Shown here one piece after another: positions 13,331 through 22,622 of a stretch of DNA of 64,000 nucleotides. Both the position numbers and the translations under genes were made by a program. The notes beneath the pieces were generated by a model. That model was not told the origin of the DNA. It saw nothing but the letters and a program-made list of their open reading frames with translations, and did not search any database. The number at the start of each line of letters is the position of its first letter. The stretch's first letter is position 1. This DNA comes from Viola odorata (Eukaryota; Streptophyta; Magnoliopsida; Malpighiales; Violaceae): NCBI GenBank assembly GCA_963691705.1, contig OY829542.1, positions 43,211,105 through 43,275,104 on the forward strand, read 5' to 3'.

Positions 13331-14364
13331 TTCATTCAAATATTGAGTGGGGGAAATGGACCACCACACGAAATTGATTGAGGAGTGGTAACGTGCTCCA
13401 TTCAGATGGCGTGGTGATGGGTTTGTTGGCGGAGATTGGTCACAGTGTGAGATTCCACCGAAGCATATCTGTATCCTACAAATAGGGAAGAAACAAACAC
13501 GAAGCAATAGTGGATGGAATAAAGGAGAGCAAATGATAAATGGGAAAATAATGAGAACAAATCATATATGCTGTATATGAAAGTATTCCCACACTACCCT
13601 AAGGTTTGCCCCCAACGTTTTATCAAGGTGAAAATAACTTCCCTATCAAGAAATAACTTCCCAATACGGGGGGACCAAGTCACCACACTACCCTAAGGTA
13701 AAGTGCACATTCTCCTTAGTCTTTGCTGAGGAATGCTCCTTCTTCGAGATCATTTATTGACGAAGCACACCGGTCCTTAGGTCTTCGTGGGAGATGCCCC
13801 GTCTTGATCGTTCTTTGTTGATGAAACACCCAATTGTTTTTGAATTTTCACAGGGAATGATCTCTTTTTTGTTTTGAGATCATTTATCGGTGAGGAAATG
13901 CACCAGTTTTCGAATCTTCATTGGAAATGCTCTTTTTTTTTTTTTTAGATCATTTTGTTGACTTTTGACCATTTTGCACTTGCTTCTGATTTTTATTGAT
14001 TGATTTTTTTTGATGATTTTTTTTAGCAAGCAAGCAAAGCAAGTGTAGTTTTATGTTTGGTTTGTCGTTACTTCCGTCTTTGACAGAGGCCTTCAAGTCT
14101 TGATTTTTGATTTTTTGTTTGGCCTCCTTCCGGCGTTGACCTTCAGCAATCCTTGGAGATTTCGCAATCCCTCTTGCGCAAACCAAGTTCAATGTGCACC
14201 TTACCTTCGGTTAACAACCTCAGTTGGGCATTGCTCATTATTTAGGGAGTTCAAGTGGGAGATTTTACAAGCGGCTTAGAAAAGAAATGAATTGAATAAA
14301 GAGCAAAGGCAAGTGCTTGAAGATAAAAGAATAAGAAGACCAAAGAAAGGTGGAAGCAAAGAGC
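13331..14364 (-). other. noncoding internal region of element A
   Basis: Spacer between the 3' arrays and block N. It contains TTGGGGGCAA on the minus strand (around 13600-13612), a small self-complementary motif seen repeatedly in A and B, and two copies of ACACTACCCTAAGGT (about 13591 and 13685). A T-rich stretch at 13920-14030 and a minus-strand open frame (14192-13950, Lys-rich) are low-complexity. No gene recognised. Confidence 0.4.
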
Positions 14365-14450
14365 GAAGTCCCCTGTTATCTTACTGCTATCCCATGTTTG
14401 ATGGTGCATGTACCCGGGATATTATGAAAATCTAACTAGCACTTAGTCTA
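14365..14450 (-). other. conserved noncoding block N (element A copy)
   Basis: On the minus strand: AAGTGCTAGTTAGATTTTCA, then ATATCCCGGGTACATGCACC, ATCAAACATGGGATAGCAG and GGGGACTTCG. Clear relatives occur in B (22540-22622), E (53150-53236) and F (28421-28505, minus). Noncoding in all four. Confidence 0.7.
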
Positions 14451-14779
14451 GCATTTGCACTCATGAAAGAAATAAAGCGTGAAGGCCCAAAATGCTCACA
14501 GGGATGTGTTTACGATTGCTTACATCTAAAGCATACTGCAAATATAAGAGCTAGCAGGCGAGATCATGCATGTCATACAATTTTGAATGAATTCACAAGT
14601 TATCCATGATGCAATAACATGTTGAACATGCTCAATCTATGGAAGGTTTTGAAAAATTCGAGGCTAGTGTGGATTTTACTCAAAAAAAATTATTCACAGT
14701 TTATAAAGCCAAAAAACTCTTAACAGTCTTATAGACAAAATGTGAGGGCATGACCACTCAGGAAAGTTTATGAATAATT

Positions 14780-14796
14780 TAGAATGTTGCCCCCAA
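14780..14796 (-). other. hairpin H3-like motif (element A)
   Basis: The minus strand reads ACATTGGGGGCAACAT. It matches in position and pattern (TTG, four-base purine loop, CAA) the H3 hairpin of B, E and F. Confidence 0.45.
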
Positions 14797-14879
14797 TGTG
14801 GGAATGAATACAAAATGATTACAAAAATTTAAAGAGGCAGAGAAGAAAATGGACTTCTCTAGATATGTGCAGTAAGCTG

Positions 14880-15708
14880 CAACTGACGATCAGACAGGTT
14901 CAATGGTAGGGAATCAGCTTCCTGATCTTGATCCAGTGTCGTCTGTACTCCAACTGGATAACGGTATTATTGCGGATATTTCTAGCGAGTCCCTCATAGT
15001 CAATCGCAGCCTGATGATTCCTTGAATGCACGATCTCCCTGTAGATTTTGTCTTGGGAATGATTGAATCATTCCTGGACTTGGTCAGATGGGTTCAGAAT
15101 GAACCTTGAGACTGATTGTTTGCAAATACAAGGTGTTCTACAAAGAAACCAGCTCATTATGGCTACTAAAGAATCATCTTGAATTTTTTCCTGATTTGTT
15201 CCTTGACTGCCCTTGGCGAGGAGACTTCTTCCCTGCCGGGGATGGCCAATAGTATGACCTGAACATCATCTTGAGGGATGGAGGAGAATCCTTGATCTGC
15301 TAGAGACTTAAGGTGCCATTGGAGGATCTAGCCAGTTGTTTCTTTGCAGGGGAGCCCCAACACTTCAGCTTTTGCAGGGGATTGCGGATGAGTGCAATTA
15401 CCCTTAAAGTCAGCATTTAGTGGCCCACCAATTAGGGGGTTGATCTTCACATGACTATCATCGTGTGTGTACGGGGGGAGATCTCGCGGAGAATGATTGT
15501 GATGGTCAAATTCAAAATATGAAGGATTTGACCACGGTTGAATTTTGAATCTGCAATCTAAAGCCATGTAGGGCGTAAACATCGTTGTAGCACTGAACAA
15601 GACCGAATTATATTGACTGGGGTCCTGAAGGACACACATATCATCGTTATGTTTCTTCACCAAGATGAGGAATGGTTTGCAAAGGGCACTTGGTGACAAT
15701 AATGTCAT
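14880..15708 (-). CDS. unidentified ORF of element A, in the place of an envelope-like gene
   Basis: An open minus-strand frame runs from ATG at 15708 to a TAG at 15330-15328 (126 codons, starting MTLLSPSALC, with PYTHDDSHVKINPL inside). Beyond this single TAG the same frame stays open for about 50 more codons to about 15175 (WHLKSLADQGF, then REEVSSPRAVKEQI). A further open piece at about 15060-14890 reads YREIVHSRNHQAAIDYEGLA, then LEYRRHWIKIRKL. I do not recognise the protein. It is not gag, PR, RT, RNase H or integrase. It lies between hairpins H1/H2 and H3, where elements D and E carry ATHILA ORF-1, and it is absent from B. It could be a decayed extra ORF of the family or a captured host fragment. 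Whether it is one gene is uncertain. Confidence 0.4.
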
Positions 15709-15950
15709 GATGGTAAAATTTCCCGAGGAGAATCGCTCAAGAGTTAATAGGAGGAGTGTTCCTCTGCACCTACTACAGGGATTATCTGAAGGCGAGGGGA
15801 GGATGAACGAAACGAGCTCTTTGTGGTGAATTACTGCTCCCTATGCCTTGCCCCCCCGGTAAAAATGTATTCGATCTTTGATGCTCCCTGACGCCTTCTT
15901 CTGGTCATCCTTTCAATTGCTTGCCCCCAAGTTTACAAGTTTCATTGTGC

Positions 15951-15975
15951 CTGAAATAAAAGGGGGAATTAAATA
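15951..15975 (-). promoter_or_regulatory. putative 3' splice site (element A)
   Basis: The minus strand reads TTCCCCCTTTTATTTCAG ending at 15951, followed by GCACAATG. The corresponding positions in B (AG at 22068-22069) and E (AG at 46850-46851) also have a pyrimidine tract and AG followed by a similar phrase. It lies between H1/H2 and the gene slot. Confidence 0.4.
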
Positions 15976-16057
15976 GTAAGTATGGAGGGAAGGATATCCC
16001 AAAATTCAGAATTAAAAATTAAAACTGACAAAAATTGAAATATTTGAAAAGAAACAC

Positions 16058-16107
16058 GTGGGTTGCCTCCCACAGAGCACCCTTGTTTATAGTCGTAGGC
16101 TCGACTA
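16058..16107 (-). other. double hairpin H1/H2 of element A
   Basis: H1 is 16090-16107 (TAGTCG and CGACTA around a six-base loop) and H2 is 16058-16073 (GTGGG and CCCAC around TTGCCT, plus strand). Read on the minus strand, H1 precedes H2, as in B, D, E and F. Confidence 0.75.
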
Positions 16108-16254
16108 ATATGCGAAGCTTCCTTTCTCGCCTTGGTTATGTAAGTAGGAAATAAAAGAAACGAATCAGTAGCATCTAAATCTTGAACCGATTGAAAATTA
16201 AGATAAGGATTTAATAAATCAGAAGAGTACAAAAAATCGTGGAAATAACAAAAT

Positions 16255-16505
16255 CGCAAACATGGAAAAATTGCGGAAATAGTTGTAAACATGGAGAAAT
16301 TGCGGAAAAATTTAGACACATGGAAAAATTGTGGAAAAATTTGGTACACGTGCAAGATTGCAGAAAATATTATACACGTGGAAAATTTGCGGATAGATTT
16401 GCCAATGCGGAAAATTTACCGAAACATTTGTAAGCGGGGAAAATTTGTAAATGCGGAAAAATTGCGAAATTAGTTGTAATCGTGGAAAAATTGAGAAATC
16501 ATGTG
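16255..16505 (-). repeat. short tandem array between leader and H1 (element A)
   Basis: Six or seven degenerate copies of a roughly 35-base unit with GGAAAAATTGCGGAAA and an A/T-rich spacer. Element B has an unrelated 38-base array in exactly the same place (21678-21895). In autonomous elements this is where gag-pol would be. Confidence 0.75.
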
Positions 16506-17054
16506 AAAAAGTGAAACAAAGTCGCAATGTACGCATTTCAATATGATGCATATGCTGGGGTGACACCAACTATTTCTAAACTGGCTGGAAGGCTCCCGGA
16601 CGATACCATAGAAGTGGTCCCTTAGTAAATGGATACGAGAGCGTTTAACGAATCATAAAAGGATCTGGGGCGCTCAACCCATTTAGGGGTTCGAGTCCGA
16701 CTGAGGGTTCGTGAAAGCTTACTAGGGCGTGGACCCCAGGACTTCACTACTACCGACCTAATCCTATTTGGAAATGCCCGGCGATAGGGATTATGCGTGG
16801 ATATGCGTATACAATGACAGTTTATAAAAGCGAATAACAAATAGCAATAAATCATGTATAAACAATTTATCAAAGCAGATAAATACATGAAAAGCAATTA
16901 ATCATGCAAAAAATCATGTGATAATAGATCAATTTATCAAATCAATTAAACAAATGGAAACAATTAATCATATACAAATCATAAAAAAAAATCAACAATT
17001 TTGCATAAATAAAACAAACACCTCAAAAAGGAATTCCGACTCCAACCCTATTAT
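16506..17054 (-). other. untranslated leader of element A
   Basis: Noncoding. It includes phrases shared with the leader of element B and a CCTAAATGGGTTGAGCGCC-like region on the minus strand. It follows the primer site. No open frame of note. Confidence 0.5.
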
Positions 17055-17071
17055 TCCCAGTGAAGTCGCCA
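17055..17071 (-). promoter_or_regulatory. primer binding site of element A (tRNA-Arg type)
   Basis: The minus strand reads TGGCGACTTCACTGGGA, three bases inside the LTR end. This is the site type of Tat/Ogre elements, complementary with two or three mismatches to the 3' end of a plant tRNA-Arg (…AGTCGCCA). Confidence 0.7.
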
Positions 17072-17074
17072 AAC

Positions 17075-19088
17075 TGTCGCACCCCCTTTTTGGAATTTTT
17101 GCGCAACGTGGGTTTGGGACGAGATGTGAGATGAAATTGGACTCATCTCACATAATGCAATGAAGTCGCCATCCTATTTTGTTTCTAGGTTTAGGGAACC
17201 TAAAGTCATGACATAAAAAATAAAAAGCTAAGGCAAAATGGGTCTGAACCCGAGAACATTAGTTCGGGGTCGTATTATGGACTCGGGAAGGTGTTAGGCA
17301 CGCGAGTCACATCCTAAAAAGGTTACCGGTAAAAAGAGGTGTTTAATCATGCTTGGACGATAAAAAGTCCTAATTTAGTGACCATGCCCAATGAATTAAA
17401 TTCTAACAATTCTAAATATTCATGCATACGAGTGTGTTGAAAAAAACATGAAATAAATAAGAGGGTGAGAAACGTTTACTTGTGAAAGGTATCAGGTTGA
17501 TTTACCCCTTTTGATTGAGAATATTTGGCACGAGTAGAGGATAATATTCGAATGCTTGATGATTCTTGTATGAGCGTGAAAATGATTGATTTGGACAAAC
17601 ATAATAATTATCTAAGTATGCATAGCGGGCGAAAATAAGCAAGCATAAGAAAAATAAATAGTACAAGCATGCAAAAAATAAATAAAAACAAGTGCGAAAA
17701 ATAAATAAACAGTATACTATTGCATGGCACGAAAAAGAACGACGGGCCAAAAAAATTGGGCCTGGCCCACTGGGCCGAGAGTGGGCCCACAGTTGGGCCC
17801 AAGACAGCCCAACCCAACAGATGGGCTGGCTGTCCGCTTGGGCCAAGGCCAAGCCTTCCCTCCTTTCTGTCTGGGCTTCACGTAGCCCTTTCCCTTTCCT
17901 TGCTGGGCCAAGAACCAAGCCCAATTCATTTAAAAGAAACAGCCCAAGCCTTTTTCTTCCATATCCCTCCCACTATTCTTCTTCTTCCTTGAGCAACCAA
18001 GAACCAGACACACAGTAGAGCACGGCACAAGGCGGCAGACCAGCGGCTCCGGCGACTGCAGCAGGCGACGACAGCAAGGGATGGCAACAGCAGTGGCAGT
18101 GGCAGAGTGCGGTAGCAGACGATGTAGTAGCTTCGGCGATGGCGGCAATAAATAAATAAATATGCAGAAATAAAAGGAAAAAGTAAAGGGAGAACAATGG
18201 AGGATAGAGTTAATGAGCTCTTTACTTGGCTCTTCTATCCCCGCCTAAATCAATCGCGTGAGCTTGGTATTTATAGGTGAGGATTTGAGTCGGTTGAGGC
18301 GTGACGTCAGAGTGGTGACGTAGGAGAGATGATGAAGGACGAAGGCGTGTTGACGAGCAGCGGTTGTGTGGCTGAGGATCGCTGGAAGTTTCGAGGTTGC
18401 TCGTAGCTTAGGGGTGACAAGGTTGAACGTGAGGAGTAAGGGAGGAGCATTGCAAGGGATGGGCTTGTCTCTGTTTTGTGCAGAAAGGTGGTAGAATGGC
18501 TTGCTTGCATGTTAATTACCTCCACCCTTGATATTGTTTGACTTTCAAAGTCAAGTAGATCAATGGTGGAGATGAAGGACTTGATTTATTATTTAATTAT
18601 TCGGTTCAAGCCGATGATACGAGCAACTTCGCCTAAAAATTAATAAAAACTCGAACCAAAAATGCTAAAACATAGAATAAAATAAAATAAAATGATTAGT
18701 ACACAGTGAGTGATGAAAAGTTCGCTATATAGTTTGATAAAAATTCACTTGCAAGCGATAAAAGTTCGATCAGAAAAAATGCTAGGATAAAAATTGAACA
18801 AAACGCAATGAGATAGTGCGAGTTAGAAAAATGATAAATAAAAGTAGCTAATGAGAGAAATTGTTCGACCCTTAGTTTCGAGAGTTTTACTCGGAACCGA
18901 TACGAGTTCGAACAGAAAAAGCGATAAAAATGCGAAAAAGGTATGGAATAAAATTTAAATGACATGTGGCATAAAAATAAACATCAGTTGGATGAAAATA
19001 AACAGATGTATGGTTTTAGAAAACTGATGATAAGAAATGCGAAAATGTTTTGAGGAAAAATTAAAAAATCAAAAATCGGGTAGCAACA
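17075..19088 (-). repeat. 5' LTR of element A
   Basis: 2,014 bases, TGTCGCACCC at the plus-strand left end and GGGTAGCAACA at the right. It matches 9264-11291 throughout. The minus-strand TATA box is around 18268-18275. This copy would drive transcription into the element. Confidence 0.85.
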
Positions 19089-19093
19089 CTTAG

Positions 19094-19660
19094 CAATCAC
19101 CAATCAATTTCCAACATTTTATGCCTCAGCCTCCATAGAACCAGCCTTCGGTACCATAGTTGCCTCCTGCACCGCAACCTCTAAAGTTCACCGGTGTGCC
19201 GATATAGGAACCTCTTCAAAAATTCATACAGGCAACACAATCCAGCCTGATAGAAATGCAGAAACAAATCACCCAATTGACACAGAAGCAACCGGAGAAC
19301 TAAGGCAAACTACCTTCAACCATGGTGAAAAATCCGAAGCACAATGCCAGTGTTATAAACCTTATGAGTGGAAGCGTACTGCCAGAGAGGGAGGGTACAA
19401 AGACAGACCAAGAGATTGAGGCACAAACACTATAGAAGGAAGAAGAAGAAATCCAGACGGAGACAGGCTTGACCGAGCCTCGGGCCAAGCCAGACATTGA
19501 AGCAAAGATGGGAATGGAAGAAACAGTCTTGGCCAAGCCCGTGGCCAAGACGAATGAGAAGGCCACAATCTAGCAGGAAGAGATAGAAATTCCACCCCCT
19601 TCTTCCTCCTATATCCTCTAAGACAAAAAAGGAGGAAGAGGCAAAAGAATTTATGAACAT
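19094..19660 (+). pseudogene. gag: element C, end of gag and gag-PR linker
   Basis: Resumes the C reading after element A: MPQPP, then EMQKQITQLTQKQ (the Gln-rich C-terminal gag segment also present in D and F), then NPKHNASVINLMSGS, which corresponds to the NPKHN...LRSGT phrase before the protease in Athila elements (D has it at about 36979-37026). An acidic, Pro-rich linker follows. Stops (TAG, TAA) interrupt it. Confidence 0.6.
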
Positions 19661-20169
19661 TTTTTGAAAAATTGTTGTGAATATTCCTATGCTTGATTTG
19701 ATTGCTAAAGTACCTTCTTATGCTAAATTTCTTAAGGAGTTGTGTACTAATAAAAGAAAACCTGCAGGTGTTGAAAGAATTAACCTCAACTAAAATGTTT
19801 CTACCGCTTTACAAGCCAAGATTCCCAAAAGTGCAAAGACCAAGGCACATTTGCAATCCCGTACAAGATAGGGAATAATATTATGGAAAGAGCCCTCTGC
19901 GATTTAGGAGCAGGAATTAACGTGATGTCTCTAAGCGAGTATGAGACACTACATATGGGAACAATAAGGGATACCAAGGTGGTAATTCAGTTGGCAGACA
20001 AGTCCGTAATTCATCCGAAGGGAGTAGTGGAAGATGTGCTTGTTCTGATCAACAATTTTATTTACCCTGTCAATTTTTATATTGTTGAAATGAACACTGA
20101 TCTTCCTTCAAGCTCTAGTGATGTTCTTTTACGAAGGCCATTTCTAAGGACAGCGAGGCAAAAATAGAT
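19661..20169 (+). pseudogene. element C protease (Athila-type retropepsin), broken
   Basis: A frame from about 19670 reads IVVNIPMLDLIAKVPSYAKF, LKELCTNKRK and, after a break, MERALCDLGAGINVMSLSEYE (start ATG 19883), IQLADKSVIHPKGVVEDVLV, FYPVNFYIVEM-like, and SDVLLRRPFLRTAR. This is the aspartic protease that would cut Gag-Pol. The active-site motif is DLGAG rather than DSGA or DTGA, as in D. The flap region and the LLGRPFL-type end are recognisable, but the latter has LLRRPFL. Stops and frame slips mean no protein can be made. Confidence 0.75.
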
Positions 20170-21011
20170 GTATATGAGGGTAGCCTTACTTTGGAGTTTG
20201 ATGGTAGGGTTATTAAATTCAACATGTATGCGCGACTTAAATACCTTAATGAGACGCATAATGAAAATTTTCTTGACATTCTGGACCCTCTCACTGAAGA
20301 AATGTTTGATATCTCCACTAACGACCCTCTTGAATATGTTTTGAGTAGGGAAATATCAAACAAAAAGCTGAAGGAGGTAGAGGAAAGGATCATAGTTTAG
20401 AAGGAACTTCAAGAGACAGTGGCAGACCTCAATGAAACTGATTCTCATACCGATGTTGCAAATTGCCAAACATTGCAGACCACTGACTGTAAACTTTTAC
20501 CCTCCGTTGTGTAGGAACCAGAGATAGAGTTGAAGGCTTTGCCAGAGCACCTAAAATACGCCTTTCTTGGGCAAGCCAGCACCCTACCCGTAATCATTTC
20601 CAGCAAGCTGGAGAAAGACGAAGAAGATAAACTGGTGGCAATGTTAAAGAAGCACAAAGAGGCTATAGGATGGACATTAGCGGACATCAAGGGAATATCT
20701 TCAACCATATGTACCTACAAAATACACGTGGAAGAGGATAAGAAATCCATAAGACAAACTAGAGGAGATTAAACCCTCTGATGATGGAAGTTGTTAAAAA
20801 GAAAATCATTAAATTACTTGATGTTAGGGTTATATACCCAATTTTTTACAGTGCTTGGGTGTCTCCTGTGCAGGTGGTACCAAAGAAAATAAGTATTACA
20901 GTAGTATAAGGAACAGCTGGAGCCAAATAGTCCACCAGGGTGCAAAATGGATGGCGAGTCTGCATCGACTACCATAGGCTGAACACGGTAACGAGGAAAG
21001 ACCATTTCCCA
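20170..21011 (+). pseudogene. element C, PR-RT linker and start of reverse transcriptase, truncated
   Basis: After a frame slip: MEFDGRVIKFN (20191), a variable linker, LPEHLKYAFLGQASTLPVII, LVAMLKKHKEAIGWTLADIKG, then LLDVRVIYPI, WVSPVQVVPKK, NGWRVCIDYHRLN, RKDHFPL. The RT fingers are present; palm and catalytic box are lost. The sequence passes directly into element B's LTR at 21012-21014 (shared CTA). The retained Trp codons here show what several TAG stops in element D replaced. Confidence 0.75.
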
Positions 21012-21172
21012 CTATATGTGCCTTAGTTTTATTTTTTTTATGCCATGACGATTAGGTTCTCTAAACCTAGATAAATAGGGTGGTGACTTCATTGTATTAT
21101 GCAAAGCATCCATTTATGCTTAGCATCCGTCCCGAACCATTTCACAGTAAAAACCAAAAAGGAGGTGCGACA
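21012..21172 (+). repeat. 5' LTR of element B, truncated to its last 160 bp
   Basis: Matches the end of the 3' LTR from ATATGTGCCTTAG (about 35993) to GGTGC(G/A)ACA. Upstream is RT sequence of element C. The last bases are GGAGGTGCGACA. Confidence 0.85.
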
Positions 21173-21175
21173 GTT

Positions 21176-21193
21176 TGGCGACTTCACTAGGGA
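21176..21193 (+). promoter_or_regulatory. primer binding site of element B (tRNA-Arg type)
   Basis: TGGCGACTTCACTAGGGA, three bases after the LTR end, nearly identical to the site of element A. Confidence 0.7.
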
Positions 21194-21670
21194 CTTTAGG
21201 GTCGAAGCTGATTTTTTTTTAGGTGTTTGTTTGTTTTTTTTACTTGCTTTAATAAACAGCTTTCGTGATTATTTGTTATACGCTTTGATCAATTGTCATA
21301 CTCATGCATAGTGCCCTACACCCAAGGGACAATTACCAAATAGGCTTAGAAGGGTAGTAGTGACGCCCTGGGACACGTGTCCTGGGTAGTGTTCACCAAC
21401 CCCACTCGAACGAACCCCTAAATCAGTCGAAAGGTTGCCTGGTTCCGCAAGGAATCGGTTGACACTGGCCGACACTTTAGGGACCATTCTATGGTACCGT
21501 CTGGGAACTTTGCGGCCGTTAGAAATTAGTCGAAATCAAAGCCCCAGCATATGCATCATGTTCGTGCATTTATACCATGTATTTATGTGTTACAGCTTTA
21601 CCTTATGTTTATATTATCCTCACGTTTCATTTTTTAATTCACTAACATAAGAATTTTACTTCTCAAACCC
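21194..21670 (+). other. untranslated leader of element B
   Basis: Noncoding. It contains CGAACGAACCCCTAAATCAGTCG, whose counterpart is in element A's leader around 16670-16700, and a T-rich stretch near 21210-21245. No gene. Confidence 0.5.
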
Positions 21671-21677
21671 CCACTTT

Positions 21678-21895
21678 TTGTCAAATTTTTATGTGGTGGT
21701 TCACACCCCACTTTCGTCAAATTTTTATGTGGTGGTTCACACCCCACTTTTCATCAAATTTTATGTGGTGGCTCACGCCCCACTTTCGTCAAATTTTTAT
21801 GTGGTGGTTCACACCCCACTTTTGGTCAAATTTTATGTGGTGGTTCACACCCCACTTTTCGTCAAATTTCATGTGGTAGTTCACACCCCACTTCA
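21678..21895 (+). repeat. 38-bp tandem array (element B)
   Basis: Six copies of GTCAAATTTTTATGTGGTGG followed by TTCACACCCCACTTT(T/C). The frames over it give repeated MWWFTPHF-like peptides, which are a repeat artefact. Confidence 0.9.
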
Positions 21896-21932
21896 ATTTT
21901 GATCGCATAGACATGGAAGGAAGCTTCTCCAT

Positions 21933-21982
21933 AGTTGAGCCTACGACTTTAAACAAGGGCACTTCGTGGGAGGCAACCCACG
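21933..21982 (+). other. double hairpin H1/H2 of element B
   Basis: H1 is 21933-21948: AGTTG pairs with CGACT around AGCCTA (one G-U pair where element A has C-G). H2 is 21965-21982: CGTGGG, loop AGGCAA, CCCACG. The linker is TTAAACAAGGGCACTT. Confidence 0.75.
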
Positions 21983-22049
21983 TGTTCTTTTCAATATTTC
22001 TATTTTTTCGTTAAATTCAACATCTTAGGATATCTTTTTCCTACGAATT

Positions 22050-22069
22050 TACTATTTTCTTCATTTCAG
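22050..22069 (+). promoter_or_regulatory. putative 3' splice site (element B)
   Basis: A pyrimidine-rich ACTATTTTCTTCATTTCAG is followed by GTACAGTG, in the same place and with a similar following phrase as in A and E. Confidence 0.4.
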
Positions 22070-22205
22070 GTACAGTGAGACTTGTACTTGGGAGCAAGCA
22101 AGTGAAGTGATGACCAAAAGAAGGTGTCAAAAAATGTCAAAGCCCATTTTTCAGGGAAGTTCATTTTCCTTTAGTCTAAACCTTTTACAGTCTTTGTACA
22201 GTCAT

Positions 22206-22222
22206 TTTTTTATTGGGGGCAA
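22206..22222 (+). other. hairpin H3 (element B copy)
   Basis: ATTGGGGGCAAT: four-base stem ATTG/CAAT with a GGGG loop, at the position of the longer H3 hairpin of E and F. Confidence 0.45.
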
Positions 22223-22539
22223 TTTTGAATTTATCCCCTAAAATTGTTAAATCTTTCAAGTTTTGTAGTTGTAAAATTATTTTTACTTTGCTTAAAAAGA
22301 ATAAAAATAAAAGAAATCCACACTACTCTCAAAATTTTCAAACTTTCGTAAATTGAGCATGTTCATTATTTTATCACGTCACGGATAACTTGTAAGTTCA
22401 TTAGAAATTATTTGACATGGTCTTGTCTGTTAACTCTTATATCCATGACATGTTTTAGACGTAAGCAGTCACAAAACATATCCCTGCGAGCATTTTGGGC
22501 CTTTACGCCTTACTTCTTTCACGAGTGTAAATGCTAAGC

Positions 22540-22622
22540 TAAGTGCTAGTTAGATTTGCATAATATCCAGGGTACATGAACCATCAGACATGGGATAGCA
22601 GTAAGATGACATTGGACTTTGC
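22540..22622 (+). other. conserved noncoding block N (element B copy)
   Basis: AAGTGCTAGTTAGATTTGCA, ATATCCAGGGTACATGAACC, ATCAGACATGGGATAGCAG, TTGGACTTTGC. About 80 bases upstream, GAGCATTTTGGGCCTTTACG is also shared with element A. Confidence 0.75.

Larger units (their letters stand above)
9264..19088 (-). mobile_element. element A: complete Tat-like LTR element without gag or pol
   Basis: Two LTRs (9264-11291 and 17075-19088), near-identical by eye apart from scattered substitutions and small indels, flank 5.8 kb. The element is bounded by a perfect 5-base target duplication CTTAG (9259-9263 and 19089-19093) and sits in the gag of element C, whose reading resumes on the other side. On the minus strand the order is LTR, tRNA-Arg-like primer site, leader, short tandem array, hairpins H1/H2, an unidentified ORF, H3, conserved block N, long tandem arrays, polypurine tract, LTR. 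No gag, protease, RT or integrase remnant is visible. It must have moved with proteins made by another element. The layout fits a LARD-like derivative of the Tat lineage (Ogre/Retand-like), known for 3' tandem arrays. Confidence 0.85.

Noticed and set aside
13040..13507. 155-codon minus-strand frame in element A
   Set aside because: Covers a tandem array and shows repeated VTTWSS-like peptides; no counterpart in B.
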